Source: Siderastrea siderea (lineage: Eukaryota > Cnidaria > Anthozoa > Scleractinia > Rhizangiidae). Taken from it: DNA of 64,000 nucleotides. Below, one piece after another: positions 12,311 to 23,235 of the stretch. Under the pieces are notes generated by a model. It was not told where the DNA came from. It was given only the letters and a program-made list of their open reading frames with translations, and made no database searches. Numbering within the stretch: position 1 is the first letter of the stretch; each line of letters starts with the position of its first letter. The DNA is taken from NCBI GenBank assembly GCA_964030785.1, contig OZ034969.1, positions 38,466,401-38,530,400 of the forward strand, written 5' to 3'. Both the position numbers and the translations under genes were made by a program.

Positions 12311-12439
12311 CAGTTGTCTGGCAAGTTTAATGTTGTTTGCGTTACATGATCGAGTTTTTATTGCTTCCGTTTTAGATGTCTGCGTTGTACTGGGACTAGT
12401 GTTTGAAAGTGAGGAGACTGGGTTCCATCGTCCTTCTTC
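12311..12439. repeat. 129 bp inverted arm (left), paired with 26044-26172
   Basis: CAGTTGTCTGGCAAG at 12311 and about 115 further bases are the reverse complement of 26044-26172, which ends CTTGCCAGACAACTG. The arms abut the inner edges of the two fold-back copies. They may be terminal repeats of a DNA segment, or the outer part of a larger fold-back structure. Confidence 0.75.
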
Positions 12440-12499
12440 CCTTTATCACCAAATAACTCACAGTTAAGACTGACCTTGGGGTTAACATTCACATGTAAT

Positions 12500-12790
12500 G
12501 GCAAGCTTAATTAGGGTTAAATTCGAGCTAGGGTTACGGTGTGTTGAGGGTTAAATTTGAGCTAGGGGTTACGGATTGCTTAGGGTTAAATTTTTTCGAG
12601 GGTTATGGTGTGCTTAGGGTTAAATTTGACCTAGGGTTACGGTGCACTTACGGTTAAATTTCTCCTAGGGTTACGGTATGCTTAGGGTTAAATTTTACTT
12701 ACGGTTAATGTGTGCTTAGGGTTATTAAGTTTGCTTAGGGTTAAGGTTTGCTTAAAGATACAGATGACTTAGGGTTCAAAGTTTCTTGGA
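12500..12790. repeat. Degenerate telomere-like tandem array
   Basis: About eight imperfect units of roughly 33-40 bp each contain one or two TTAGGGTTA / CTAGGGTTAC motifs, for example GCTTAGGGTTAAATTTGA. The metazoan telomere unit is TTAGGG, so this looks like a decayed interstitial telomere-like minisatellite inside a mobile segment. Confidence 0.7.
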
Positions 12791-13588
12791 CATATAATAA
12801 AATAATTTGTGACAGCGAGAGTACAAACAAGGAGTAAACATAGAGAAATTTCATGGTAATGATTGCTTATATTAGCAAAAGCCTTACAATGCTTGCTTCA
12901 TTCAGGAAATATCGGTAGTTATAACAGTTAACAACAAAACGTGTTTCAGAAAAAAAAAAGGAATCTATGATAGGAAAGAATGTAGATCTTAAAACAAGTT
13001 GATTCGCATTTAATATTGCTCGCTGAAATAAAGTCTAATGCATGAATTTCTTACACAATGGAATGTATAGCAGAAATTAAAACGTGTGAAAGCAAGGAAG
13101 ATAAGGTAAACCTTTCGCGCTACAACGCGCTGACATGTCACAATGTAAACAGAGTAGAGATATCTCAGAAGACAAGGAATCAACAAGTAATTGTTGTGAT
13201 ATAACGAAGCCCCATGAAACAAAACATTGTTCGATCACTTCTCAAATACAAACAGCTAAAATAATAACGAATATGTTTCATAAGCAAAGTGAGATGAGTA
13301 CAGTACGGCCTTTGTTTGGTTCGCACACGACAAAACGAATCGAAATTCTCAAACCACAGCAAAGCATGAAAGAAATATCTGAAGGTTCTACTCACGATTC
13401 TGGAAAATACAGTTTTTGTCCATCTTCCTAGTTGCATTCCCAACTCTGTAGTAGATACTTATGCGAATGATTGATTTGCTGACCGTCCGCTAGAATATTT
13501 CTCACAGAACAATGTTTATAAGATGACAATGTCAATACGTGCTACAACAATTCTGGCAAAGTCCCTGTGTAAACTGTTATGGAAACAA
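12791..13588. other. No recognised gene
   Basis: Contains a 98-codon open frame at 13135-13431 rich in Lys, Ser and Thr with no motif I recognise, and a 70-codon frame on the other strand. Nothing else stands out. It is the left flank of the 11.9 kb transposon insertion. Confidence 0.4.
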
Positions 13589-13597
13589 CACAGATAT
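13589..13597. other. Target-site duplication (left), CACAGATAT
   Basis: Identical to 25495-25503, and immediately outside the inverted termini TAGCCTCCTCC / GGAGGAGGCTA. A perfect 9 bp match at both ends strongly supports one insertion event. Confidence 0.9.
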
Positions 13598-13755
13598 TAG
13601 CCTCCTCCGCAGGCGTCTCAAACTGAAAAGAACCGAAGTAAACGAGAGAAACGCGAAAATAATGGGCCTCCTGTGTTATGCAAACCGGAAGCGCGAGAAA
13701 CAAATTTCCGTAGGGGGGAGGGGAGGAGAGGAAAGAAAGAGGGAGACGCCTGCCA
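13598..13755. repeat. Left TIR of the 11.9 kb transposon
   Basis: Reverse complement of 25342-25494 with small indels in the purine/pyrimidine-rich part. The subterminal GAGACGCCTGCCA at 13743-13755 is an inverted copy of the terminal GCAGGCGTCTC, so each TIR can itself fold back. Confidence 0.88.
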
Positions 13756-15094
13756 CTTATCAACTAGTATGGACATGTCACTGTACCGCAGAGACATGTT
13801 ACTGTACCCGGGGTAGGCTGGGGTGCGTTTGTCGACCCAGAAAATATATCTCGGGAGGGCTGCGTCGAAGTTTTGAAATATCACATGGATCACACTTTGT
13901 CATGGCGGAGACTCAAACGACTCAAAAGACAACTAAAGTTTACCGCAAAATTACAAAAATTCCCGTGCTCAGTACAGAATATAAGAAAACGCTGAGAGAA
14001 GTGAAACAGAAGAAGTTAGCCGCAGAAGTGAAAGAAGGCGAAATAGCGCTTTTGAAGGGAGATTTGAAAAGTCTGCGCGAGAAGAAGACTGCTGCTGCCG
14101 AAGAAACTGAAAATGTTTCACCTCCTACAACAACAACACCAACGAAAATGCTTCCTCCAGCTTCCAGCCAAGGATCTGTGAGGAGCATTATTTACACTCC
14201 AAAAGGAACTAAACGAAAAGGTATGATTTTGCATCGCTTTTTCGGATTTTTTGCTCGGAACCTTCTGTTTATGTTGTGTCGAGTATTCGATTCGAATTTC
14301 TACCCTTTTCTTTCGATCTTTGCGTTTTCATTCGTGAAGTTATCCAGCCGTAATACACAACTAGTAGTCCAATAACATCTATATAATTGCGTGTATTTCC
14401 TCCCTGGAGTACTCGTTTGAAGCCTCCATTGAAATAAAGCGAGCGAACAAACTTTCGTTGCCTTTCAAACCGACCCTTTTATTTTAAACTTAAGTTATTT
14501 GTATGAAGTTGTAAGACTATTTTGTTAAATCATTCCTTACTATTGTCTTAAATTCCAGTGACTGAAACATACTACAAATTCAGAATGGACCTCAGCAAGG
14601 TGTTGAGCACAGTCATTAGAGTGCAAGAGACTAGTGAACTGAAGGTAGCAGATCTATTTGAAGCTCTATTCAAAGTAGCCCCAGCTGTAAAACAAATGGA
14701 ACAGAAAAAAGTACTAAGGACTGTTTCAACCATTTACTGAAAGACGCTGAAATACAGAGGGAGGAAACGAGAGTAAGTATACAAACAAATAAGCTTTAAT
14801 GTGTTGTATGGCACTTATAATTTCTACTTGTTTGTATATAGAAGAGATAAAATTGGAATAGATTCTTGGCAAGATCTTGCAAGAACTTATAAGATCTTAC
14901 AAGATCTTGGTAACATGTTCAACCTGAGAAGAATGCTTAAAAAGTTTTTACGTAATAAAAATGACTTAATAAAAAGTTTTTACTTTTTATGTTTTTATGG
15001 ATTTTTATTGTTTTATTAGGCTTAGTTACTTTTTCGAATTGTAAATTTGTTATTTTAACCTTCTTTTAGTTTAAAACATGTAAAGCGCCATTGA

Positions 15095-15150
15095 GCTTCA
15101 AGAAATGGCGCTATATAAATCTAGTATCATTATTATTATTAGTATATTAA
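15095..15150 (+). repeat. SINE/RTE-like 3' tail
   Basis: GCGCTATATAAAT followed by (ATT)n within an intron of gene B. This is the usual look of short retroelement 3' tails. A paired GCGCCATTGAGC / AAATGGCGC sits just upstream. The 5' extent is not definable. Confidence 0.4.
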
Positions 15151-17339
15151 ATAATTTTCAACGTTCGAATTTCAGGGGATACTACAGTGGTTTGGCTCTG
15201 ATCCCTTTGCAAAGTGAAGATGAAAGTGGAAAAACAAATGGTAATGAACTTGGCTTGAGAATTTGATTTGGTAAATCCATTCCCTGCTAGTAGAGGCCTC
15301 TTTCTCTGCGATATCAGGATTTCAAGTGAAATTTGGCAGGGAACTCCTTAGTCCGTTCATTGATGTTCTTTGAATCACATGACAGGCTTTTTAAAGGAAA
15401 ACAAATTGACAGTCAACAACACCTTTCGGGTGCAAGTGTAGGTATTCCACAAAAAAATACCCTGCCTAGATAGAAAAACAAAATTAAAGTTTCTTTCTTG
15501 TTTCTTTCTTGTAGATCAGGCTGAGGAAAATATAACATCACCTTTACACAAAGCTGTTAGAAGAGGTATAAAAACCACGATCTGTGCCAGTTTCCAGACA
15601 AAGTGTCACATAATTGCTGTTAGTCCAAAGTAAACCCCTCAATTAGGGCAAATGTCATCGGAAATGAGCAACGATCAGATTTTAATGTGTTGTTTCTTTA
15701 TAATAGCATGTATGACATTTTGTAATAGCCTTTAGAAAAAAAATTGCCTTCCAGTATACAAGACCATAATATAATTCTCTGCCCATGGCTTGAAGTTATA
15801 AAATTATCAGTCTTAATTTTATGCCTTTAGAAGGTGTAGATAATCAAAAAGCCAATTGAGGCCAATTGAATACCCTTTATTCTTTATAGCAAATTAAATG
15901 TAATTATGGTGCTTTTTTACAGAAGACACTGTGGCAGAACCAACGTGTAAAGGCCGCCTAAATTTTCAAGGTAATTTTAACTCTTAGTTGTAATGGATAT
16001 GACTCTGGTATGCTCTGGATGTTTTCATCAATTTTGAAGTACAAACCCTATGTTCTAGTGATGTTTAGCATTTATAACAAAATGACACTATTTGATTGGT
16101 AAGATGTATGGTCAAGATATTTTTTATTTATTTCTGTTTAAGGAAACCTGCAGTCTCAGCCATCTCAAATTCAGACCTTCTCGGCATCATCACCAACTTT
16201 AGATATGCAGCCCCTTCAAGTGGATGAATCTCCAGTTACCTCTCTTGTTTCAGAAATGGATGACTTGGCTTTGTCTAGTTTAGGTATGGTACAGCTGTAG
16301 TAATGCACAAAACAAATCATTGTAAAGATCATTAAAAGTTCTTTTAAATGATACGGAACAAAAATCATTGCAATTAATGGTTACAAAATCCTCCCCTACT
16401 ACAGTGTATATCACAGAAATGCTTACTAGTCAATAAAATCATTTATAGAAAAATTATTTTATTTTTTTTTCTTCTATTGTAGATCTCTCACAGCAATTCA
16501 CAACTATCACTGATAGCCTATGCGCAAACCAGAAACAAATAGAGCATCTAGATGACAAAAAAAGACAGACCGAAGAGGAGTCAGCTCTCTCTGACAGGAT
16601 AACAGAACTGGAGGACTACATATGCAAATATGAAGCAGCAGCAAGTACAACAATAGCAAAACAAGAAGAACTGATTGAGTTGTACAAGGATATTGCAAAA
16701 TCTGGAAGTCTCCTTGGTGGTATGTTGTCTCTTTCTGAAAGAGATGCAATCAAGGAAGAAGTAAAGAAAACAAAACAGTTGTTTAACCTTGGAATGAGAG
16801 GGAATGAAGTGAAAGATCTTGCTGGAAAGTTTGATCCCTTGCTGTTCCACAAGCTTGTGCAGCAACTTGGAGAGGAGTGCCCCACCATAACAAACATTTT
16901 AGAACAGCTTGTACTGTCATATAATACATCACGGAACACCATGAAAACTGTCTCCATGAAAATGAAGTCAGCTGTCCATCTTCTAGCTCAACTGATACAC
17001 ATCCGTGACCAGAGGAGTGGAAACGACATCCCTGTACTATTTGGTTTGCTATGCATGAGTTATGGAGCTGGTCCATCCATGATTCAGTTGTTCCAGCATC
17101 TTGGGCTGTCAGAGTCCTTCCAAGTTTTGTAAGCATTTTTGTTGTCCTTTTTTCCATTTCTTTAATGCAGATTACATTGTACATGCCTGTTTTATCAAGT
17201 AACTCAAGTGGTGTACTGGTATTATTGATATGGCGGGTATGATACTTTGATTGTTGGTACCTAACTAAGTTCAGATTTTAGTAAGTTCAAATTTGCTTTG
17301 ATAAATACAATAATATATGAGGCTGTGGTAATATGCTTA

Positions 17340-17466
17340 TGGTGGCTTTACAGCCTTTGTAACTATTTCTCCTGACTACTGCCTTTTGGAGAAAAAATAT
17401 TACACTGAAATCTCCAAAAGGCAGTAGCCAGGAGAAATACTTACATAGGTTGTAAAACCACCAAAT
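17340..17466. repeat. Intronic fold-back repeat
   Basis: GGTGGCTTTACAGCC...CTACTGCCTTTTGGAGA is followed by the inverted arm TCTCCAAAAGGCAGTAG...GTTGTAAAACCACC. The arms are about 55 bp with a short loop. Lies in an intron of gene B; likely a small MITE. Confidence 0.7.
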
Positions 17467-19099
17467 CATCGCAACATCATAATATTTATTTCTCACATCC
17501 ACCTTGCTACATGGCCAAGAGACCAAGTTAAATCAAACTTACCTAGACAATTATAATTGGATGGCTCAGCACTGGCTAAAATTATTTCAATTTCTTGTAT
17601 GCTTGTTTAACAGGACCGGTATACTGAAGCAACAACTTGCTCATTATAAGGACATCATACGCCTTAGAGTGCCAGACTGTCAGCCTGTCAGCCTGTCATC
17701 ACCTACCAGGACAACATGCAGTTGAAAAGAACATCCCTGCGGCATCTCAGGCTCTCGAAGTTACAAAAAGAAAAGGTCAAGCAAGGGAAAATGTGGGATT
17801 TTACCGTCAGGGGCTACCGTGCAGCCAGCACTGAAGATATTGAAGATCTGTTTGAGGATGCAGCCACAGCGGTTTTGCCCCAGAGAGATGTCCGACAATT
17901 GACCTATGACGACACTAAACTTGGTAAGATAATTACAGGATTTGAGTTTAAAAAAATAATAATAAGCTTTAAGGGAATAAGGAGGAGAAAAAGGGCCAAC
18001 TAAATTACAGAGTTACCATACTTTATTCAACGGTGTATTTCATGCAGCTGATTGGTCCTTCTAAAGTGACATAGCCAGCCACATGGAGAGACAAAAATGC
18101 AAGTCACTAGCTGACAAAAGTGTAGTTTAAAGCCCTGGTAATTGAATTTTGTTATGTTTCAGAATGTAACAAAGATCAGTTTGAAAGGTGGACTGCCTTT
18201 AAGGAGAGGAACATGTTACGGAGACTAGACTTGGCATTAAATAAAGTGCAGATGACAAAAGATGAGATAAAAGGTGCTTCAAGTGATGTATTAAAGGCTC
18301 AAGAATCTGCAGAATCTCCTTGTGCGGCTTTCCGAATCGATATCCCCCCTGTGCTTGAGGATTTCCCTGATCAATCTAGGGTCAAGGCACCGATTTATCC
18401 TCTTCCACTGTCGCATGAAAATCAGTGTACAATTGTGGGCACAGCCAGCAATCTTGAACTTTTCTCGAGTGAGTTTGGTTTTAAATCAAGTAAAGCAAAG
18501 AAATATTTGCCTCTGAAAAAAAGTGGTAAAGACTTTGACTTAGAACGAGCTTATCAGCGATATGCCTTTCTGAAAGCCCTTGAACAGCACAAAGTACAAC
18601 AAAACCAGTATGAACACATCCTGAGACACGAGGCTGTAGATGAGAGTCACCTGGAATTTGTGGAACATGACACTGTAGATGATGACATTGATGCTGATGA
18701 AAATGTAGATGACTGATGCCATGTGTCATCATTATAGTTACTTTAATTAGCTAGAAGAATTGTTCTGAAAAGTATTTATGGTGAGGCATAAGTAATAAGC
18801 CTAGGAAGCATCTGTTTATAATCGTAAACCCCTCATGTTGGAACTAGAAATCCTTATGCCGACTTAGCACAATCAGAGATGACCATATGTGATTTAGTGC
18901 TATTCTAATTACACTATGACAATTTAAATCACCATTTTTTGCTGCATTTCAGTCACTTTGCTAGTTTGGGTGCGTGAAGTCATTGTGAATAGCCATGTTG
19001 GGGGTCAAAGTGTAATGTAACAAAATTTCTTTTTTGTGTGTAAGTAGCTTTAAAACTAGTCAATTCCTGGGCAGAGTCCTTAGTCCCAGTTTATACATA

Positions 19100-19405
19100 G
19101 CATTTTGTATACACCTATTTCAGAAAAGGTCGCATTGTCACAACTGTCTGTTGTAGCCCACGATGCATCATGGGAGCAAATAGTTATATCAAAACAGAAT
19201 CATGGACACTGGTTTTCAGGACAAAAAGCCAGACGTATCACCCTACTTTATGGCAAATGATCCTACAATATTGCTCGCAATATTTGTTTTACTAGATTAA
19301 CATGAGAATTTCGTCTTTTTTAGTTTCTTCCATGATGCACCACAGGCTGCTATAACAGACAGTTGTGATGGTGCAACCTTTTCTGAAATAGGTGTATAGA
19401 GGTTT
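19100..19405. repeat. Fold-back repeat (~300 bp)
   Basis: ACACCTATTTCAGAAAAGGT at about 19108 is inverted at about 19374-19393, and the phrase CACAACTGTCTGTT is shared by both arms. Arms are about 70 bp. It lies between genes B and C of the 11.9 kb element. A related stub (TATATAGCATATTGTATATAG) occurs near 19474. Confidence 0.65.
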
Positions 19406-19697
19406 TGTATAACTGTTATTACTAGTTGTAAATTAGGATGGAATATCCCTCTCAGGTCCTTGGCCCTGGTTTGTATATAGCATATTGTATATAGATTGTT
19501 GACCATCTATAATTAAGATTTTGTATAACTGTTATTAATAGTTGTAAATTAATTAGGATGGTATATCCCCTTCGGGAGGCTAATCGTTGTTGCAAGTCCC
19601 TGTACACAGTATATAAACTATACTACATTAAAATAAAACTCCCAGAGATGCCATTTCGATCTTCCACTTTCAGCTAGAGAATCGTGCAGATTTACCG

Positions 19698-20456
19698 TAA
19701 TTCCACGCATTTTGATCATGGGCTGTTTTCATGCAGTCGTTGAAGTTATGCTATAAAAATCTCCCGCCTTTTTTATTCACTCGAATTGGCACCTCCAATG
19801 AATTTTCCCATACTTTATTGAGCATGGTCGCATGCACAGACATTTGGCCAAAACGTGACAACTCCTGAATTGGATCTGTGTTTCTTGCAAATAATAATCA
19901 ATTCTACTTTCGAGTCTGTTAGAGGAACGTTTTTGATTGGATGATTTTTCCCGCCATTTTTTAACTCTCGCGCGTGTAACACAGGAAGCCCGCATAAATA
20001 TTTCACTCTGAGCTGAAGAATATGAATCTCCGTTATATTAAGAGATAAGTTGTGCAGAAAGTAAATAATTTAAAACTTTTACAAATATCACTTCAGATAA
20101 TTCCACGCATTTTGATCATGGGCTGTTTTCATGCAGTCGTTGAAGTTATGCTATAAAAATCTCCCGCCTTTTTTATTCACTCGAATTGGCACCTCCAATG
20201 AATTTTCCCATACTTTATTGAGCATGGTCGCATGCACAGACATTGGGCCAAAACGTGACAACTCCTGTATCTGTGTTTCTTGCAAATAATAATCAATTCT
20301 ACTTTTGAGTCTGTTAGAGGAACGTTTTTGATTGGATGCATTTTTCCCGCCATTTTTTGAACTCTCGCGCGTGTAACACAGGAAAAAAAGATTTCACTCT
20401 GAGCTGACGAATATGAATCTCTGTTATATTAAGAGATAAGTTTTGCAGAAAGTAAA
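19698..20456. repeat. Direct duplication upstream of the ankyrin gene
   Basis: 19698-20064 and 20098-20456 are near-identical direct copies starting TAATTCCACGCATTTTGATC and ending GCAGAAAGTAAA. The second copy ends one base before the ATG at 20458, so the 5' leader and putative promoter of gene C are duplicated with a 400 bp period. Small indels distinguish them (the GAATTGGATC segment is shortened in copy 2). Confidence 0.85.
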
Positions 20457-20457
20457 C

Positions 20458-22176
20458 ATGACCGCAAGCCTTACGTGGAAAGAGTTACGCGAAAAGATAG
20501 GAATTGCTGCGGTAAACAAAGAGTTAGACGAGCGAATCAAGCGTATATTTGGCACACTTAGAGATATTGCTTCCTTGACTTCAGGTAAATCTCTAACCGA
20601 GAAAGTGTTGGCACTCAAAGAATCTTGGATCGACGCAGTTGACCAATATGAACGCAGTGTTTTGCACCTAGCGGCACTAAATGGAAACACTCGACTAGTA
20701 TGTGCTCTGATAAATGCTGGAGCACATATTAATTTGAAAGATGGAATCGGGCAGACCCCACTTACTCTTGCTTTGCACATGGGACATTCTAATACCGCGA
20801 AATACCTGATAGAATACGGAGCGTCAGTATGTGACAAATTCTACGACGACACCATTCCTCCTCTCGAAATTACGATCGTAAAAGAAAACCATGCTTTGGA
20901 GGCACAAGTAAGAGAGAAGATTCGATATGAAAAAGAGATCGTTCAAAAGGTTGCCTCGTTATTTCGGGAAACGGCTATGGATATCGATCAAAGCGAAAAC
21001 GTGCAGCCCGAAGTTCGCAATCAACCGGAAGCCGCCAATCGCCAATGTGTGAACTTGCGCTCTCTGAATATCAACGTGGGCGACCAGAAGAACACTGTAA
21101 CTATACAGAGCTGCGCAAATAAGTGTCCTGATCTCTATGCCTGCCATACACCAGGAGGTGGCGACTTCCATAATCGGGCGTACTTAAATGAGTCCATAGC
21201 ACGAATCGCTGGACAAGGTGGATTTTGGCATGTCCTTGAAAATGTTATGAAGCGCCCAACAGTAAATCCAACATCATTTGGAAAAGGCAAGTTCAAGGAG
21301 AACAATTATAACAATAACAAAGAGGCATTATTAGACTACGATGATGGCCTTTCAGTGGCTCTGATCAAGACTTTTCAGCAGTCCACATTTTTCCCTACGC
21401 CAGCTGAACTTGACGATTGTTTTGAAAGTACTCAGTCTCATAATGAGATATTAATGAAAAAACTAGATGAATGGATAAGTCATTGTTCCAAAAGTGAACA
21501 ATTTGTATACCACTCACAGGTAATTAATGAGCTTGTCCCTATTACTAGATGGTATAAGGAATCAATTAGAAATGGAAATGGGATTGCCATAGAAGGCGTT
21601 TGGATGCTTTTACCAGCACTGTATGTCGCAGTTGGAAAAACTAACTATAAGGATGAAGCATTTACTCAAATTGTTAACTCTATAGCAAAGTGGCCATTGG
21701 CATTCAGGAAACTTTACCAACAGAATCGAACAGTAAACCTTGATGGTAAGCAGGGGAGGCAGTTAGCTGGTGATGAATGGGTTGAAGATTTTCTTGTTAG
21801 GCCAATCAAGCAATTTGCATCTGCACAATCATCATTCAATATGGTAGACCTAATGTCCTGCAGCACTAACTTATTGGAAATGAACAGGACAATGTACAAA
21901 AGTAGAGAAGCTTTTGATTTGCACTCAACAAAGAAGCACAAGAAACCAAGCTCCACCTATGACCAACTGAAAGTTGCACAGTTTGCCCTGAGAGAAGGAT
22001 GGTTTGATGAAAAGGAGTCAACAACTGTGTTAAAGTATCCCTGGGGAGATGTCAAATGCAAGCCTGGTGAACAAGTGTCTGCTAGATACCTGAATGCTTA
22101 CGAGAAAGGGAACAATAAGGCAAAATTAGAGTTTTCTGGATTTCTTCATAGGAAGTATCCAAATGACATGTTTTAA
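20458..22176 (+). CDS. Gene C: ankyrin-repeat / DUF6589-like transposase-related protein
   Basis: An uninterrupted 572-residue frame; I chose the ATG at 20458 (MTASLTWKEL) over an upstream TTG. Two ankyrin repeats are clear at residues ~67-95 (VLHLAALNGNTRLVCALINAG) and ~99-128 (TPLTLALHMGHSNTAKYLI). The C-terminal two thirds resembles DUF6589-type transposase ends: GDFHNRAYL near residue 235, GFWHVLENVMKR near 260, and the family's characteristic VNLDGKQG...GDEWVE near 425-443, where the acidic residues may supply the last catalytic position. Gene B ends where this domain would be expected to begin, so B and C could be two parts of one transposase, or C could be an accessory subunit. No membrane segment or signal peptide is seen. 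The domain call is from memory and not searched. Confidence 0.75.
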   Translation: MTASLTWKELREKIGIAAVNKELDERIKRIFGTLRDIASLTSGKSLTEKVLALKESWIDAVDQYERSVLHLAALNGNTRLVCALINAGAHINLKDGIGQTPLTLALHMGHSNTAKYLIEYGASVCDKFYDDTIPPLEITIVKENHALEAQVREKIRYEKEIVQKVASLFRETAMDIDQSENVQPEVRNQPEAANRQCVNLRSLNINVGDQKNTVTIQSCANKCPDLYACHTPGGGDFHNRAYLNESIARIAGQGGFWHVLENVMKRPTVNPTSFGKGKFKENNYNNNKEALLDYDDGLSVALIKTFQQSTFFPTPAELDDCFESTQSHNEILMKKLDEWISHCSKSEQFVYHSQVINELVPITRWYKESIRNGNGIAIEGVWMLLPALYVAVGKTNYKDEAFTQIVNSIAKWPLAFRKLYQQNRTVNLDGKQGRQLAGDEWVEDFLVRPIKQFASAQSSFNMVDLMSCSTNLLEMNRTMYKSREAFDLHSTKKHKKPSSTYDQLKVAQFALREGWFDEKESTTVLKYPWGDVKCKPGEQVSARYLNAYEKGNNKAKLEFSGFLHRKYPNDMF

Positions 22177-23235
22177 TTGATTTCTTTGAGATGTCTCAAT
22201 ATAGGCTTCAATGATATTAACATGCAGATATGTGTTTTGTTTAAACTAACGAATACCCTTTGGGTCCCTAAGGGAGGGACCACTAGAAAACTTAGGGGAG
22301 AGTGCACATTTTTTTGCTGGCACAAAATTTTGGTAGTACTTCACATATGGTACTACCAAGGGTACTCTGTATGAATCTCTCTCGTGTCTTATAGAACGAG
22401 TATATACGGTAGTACAGTTGGTTGTACCATACATGAAGTACTTAGGAAAGTTTTGAGGCAAAGCAGCTGGTGTTCCGATATCTTTTCAGTGGTTTTCATG
22501 GTAGTATTGTTTGTAGTTAGTTCATTCACTCAATTTAAGTTCCTAATGGTCCATGAGAAGAGTGGACAAAAAAACATATACAAGCAACATGCTGAAGTAT
22601 TCAATAGCTGATTATGACTAGTGTAATTTTCCAAACTGTATCAATTGTCACATATGCATTGATGACATACATAGACAGCAAAGAATGTTTTAGCTTGTTG
22701 CTGAGACATGTATTGTCTTTGAAAGTCTCTTAAAAATCGGTGTGGTAAAGCCTAGTGTATGTACACTAGCGACATAAGCATGGCATCACAAACAAAGAAA
22801 ATTTATGAAAGAAACACACACAACTATAGCATTTACGTAATGCTAACATATTACGTTTAAAACCCTCAGCATTTCTGCTATTTTCTGACAGATTTACATT
22901 TTTTAACATATTGCCATTATGTAGATAGTGTGCACCAGGCTTTTGTTACAGTCATCACGGGAAAAAAAATGGTATTCCAACATTGGACTATACTGGGTCT
23001 ATCACATGTTTAACATTGGACCTTCTGGGCTAGTTATGAAAGTGGTACCAATGATATACCAATTTGGAATTCCACTTTTTTCCCTGTGCACGTTCTAGAG
23101 CTGCATTTTACGTTAATTGTATTATAACTGTATTATCTCTATGGTTAAGTCAATGAATATTGTATTAGTAGACTTATATCAGTCAAGAGTAGGCCACACC
23201 ATGGACAAGATCAAATATGAAAATAAATGTAATCA
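22177..23235. other. Convergent intergenic region with small fold-back (22957-23090)
   Basis: Lies between the convergent ends of gene C and the helicase gene. It contains a small inverted repeat with outer ends CACGGGAAAAAAAATGG and CCACTTTTTTCCCTGTG (about 130 bp), likely a MITE. GGTAGTAC/GTACTACC motifs occur near 22330-22415. No gene was recognised. Confidence 0.6.

Larger units (their letters stand above)
13902..18716 (+). pseudogene. Gene B: multi-exon transposase-like protein (N-terminal and first catalytic part), frameshifted
   Basis: Predicted exons with GT/AG borders: 13902-14220, 14559-14772, 15176-~15216, 15515-15565, 15923-15970, 16143-16283, 16483-17128, 17614-17923, 18163-18716. 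The start MAETQTTQKTTK is a basic coiled-coil-like region. The 16483-17128 exon ends in a helical segment (FGLLCMSYGAGPSMIQLFQ), like the region preceding the DDE core in KDZ/Academ/DUF6589-type transposases. ITYQDNMQLKR (about 17699) resembles the first catalytic Asp segment (usually YDN). The last exon holds PIYPLPLSHENQ, like the 'IPLP..NE' linker of that family. Two breaks are visible: exon 2 ends early in frame (stop at 14738-14740, with an open alternative frame), and an 8 bp tandem duplication (CAGCCTGT, near 17681-17696) shifts the 17614 exon. The rest of the transposase core appears to lie in gene C. Exon borders are predictions. Confidence 0.6.

Noticed and set aside
13539..13901. 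Upstream extension of gene B through the TIR
   Set aside because: The frame is open by chance through the terminal repeat. The ATG at 13902 begins the plausible protein.
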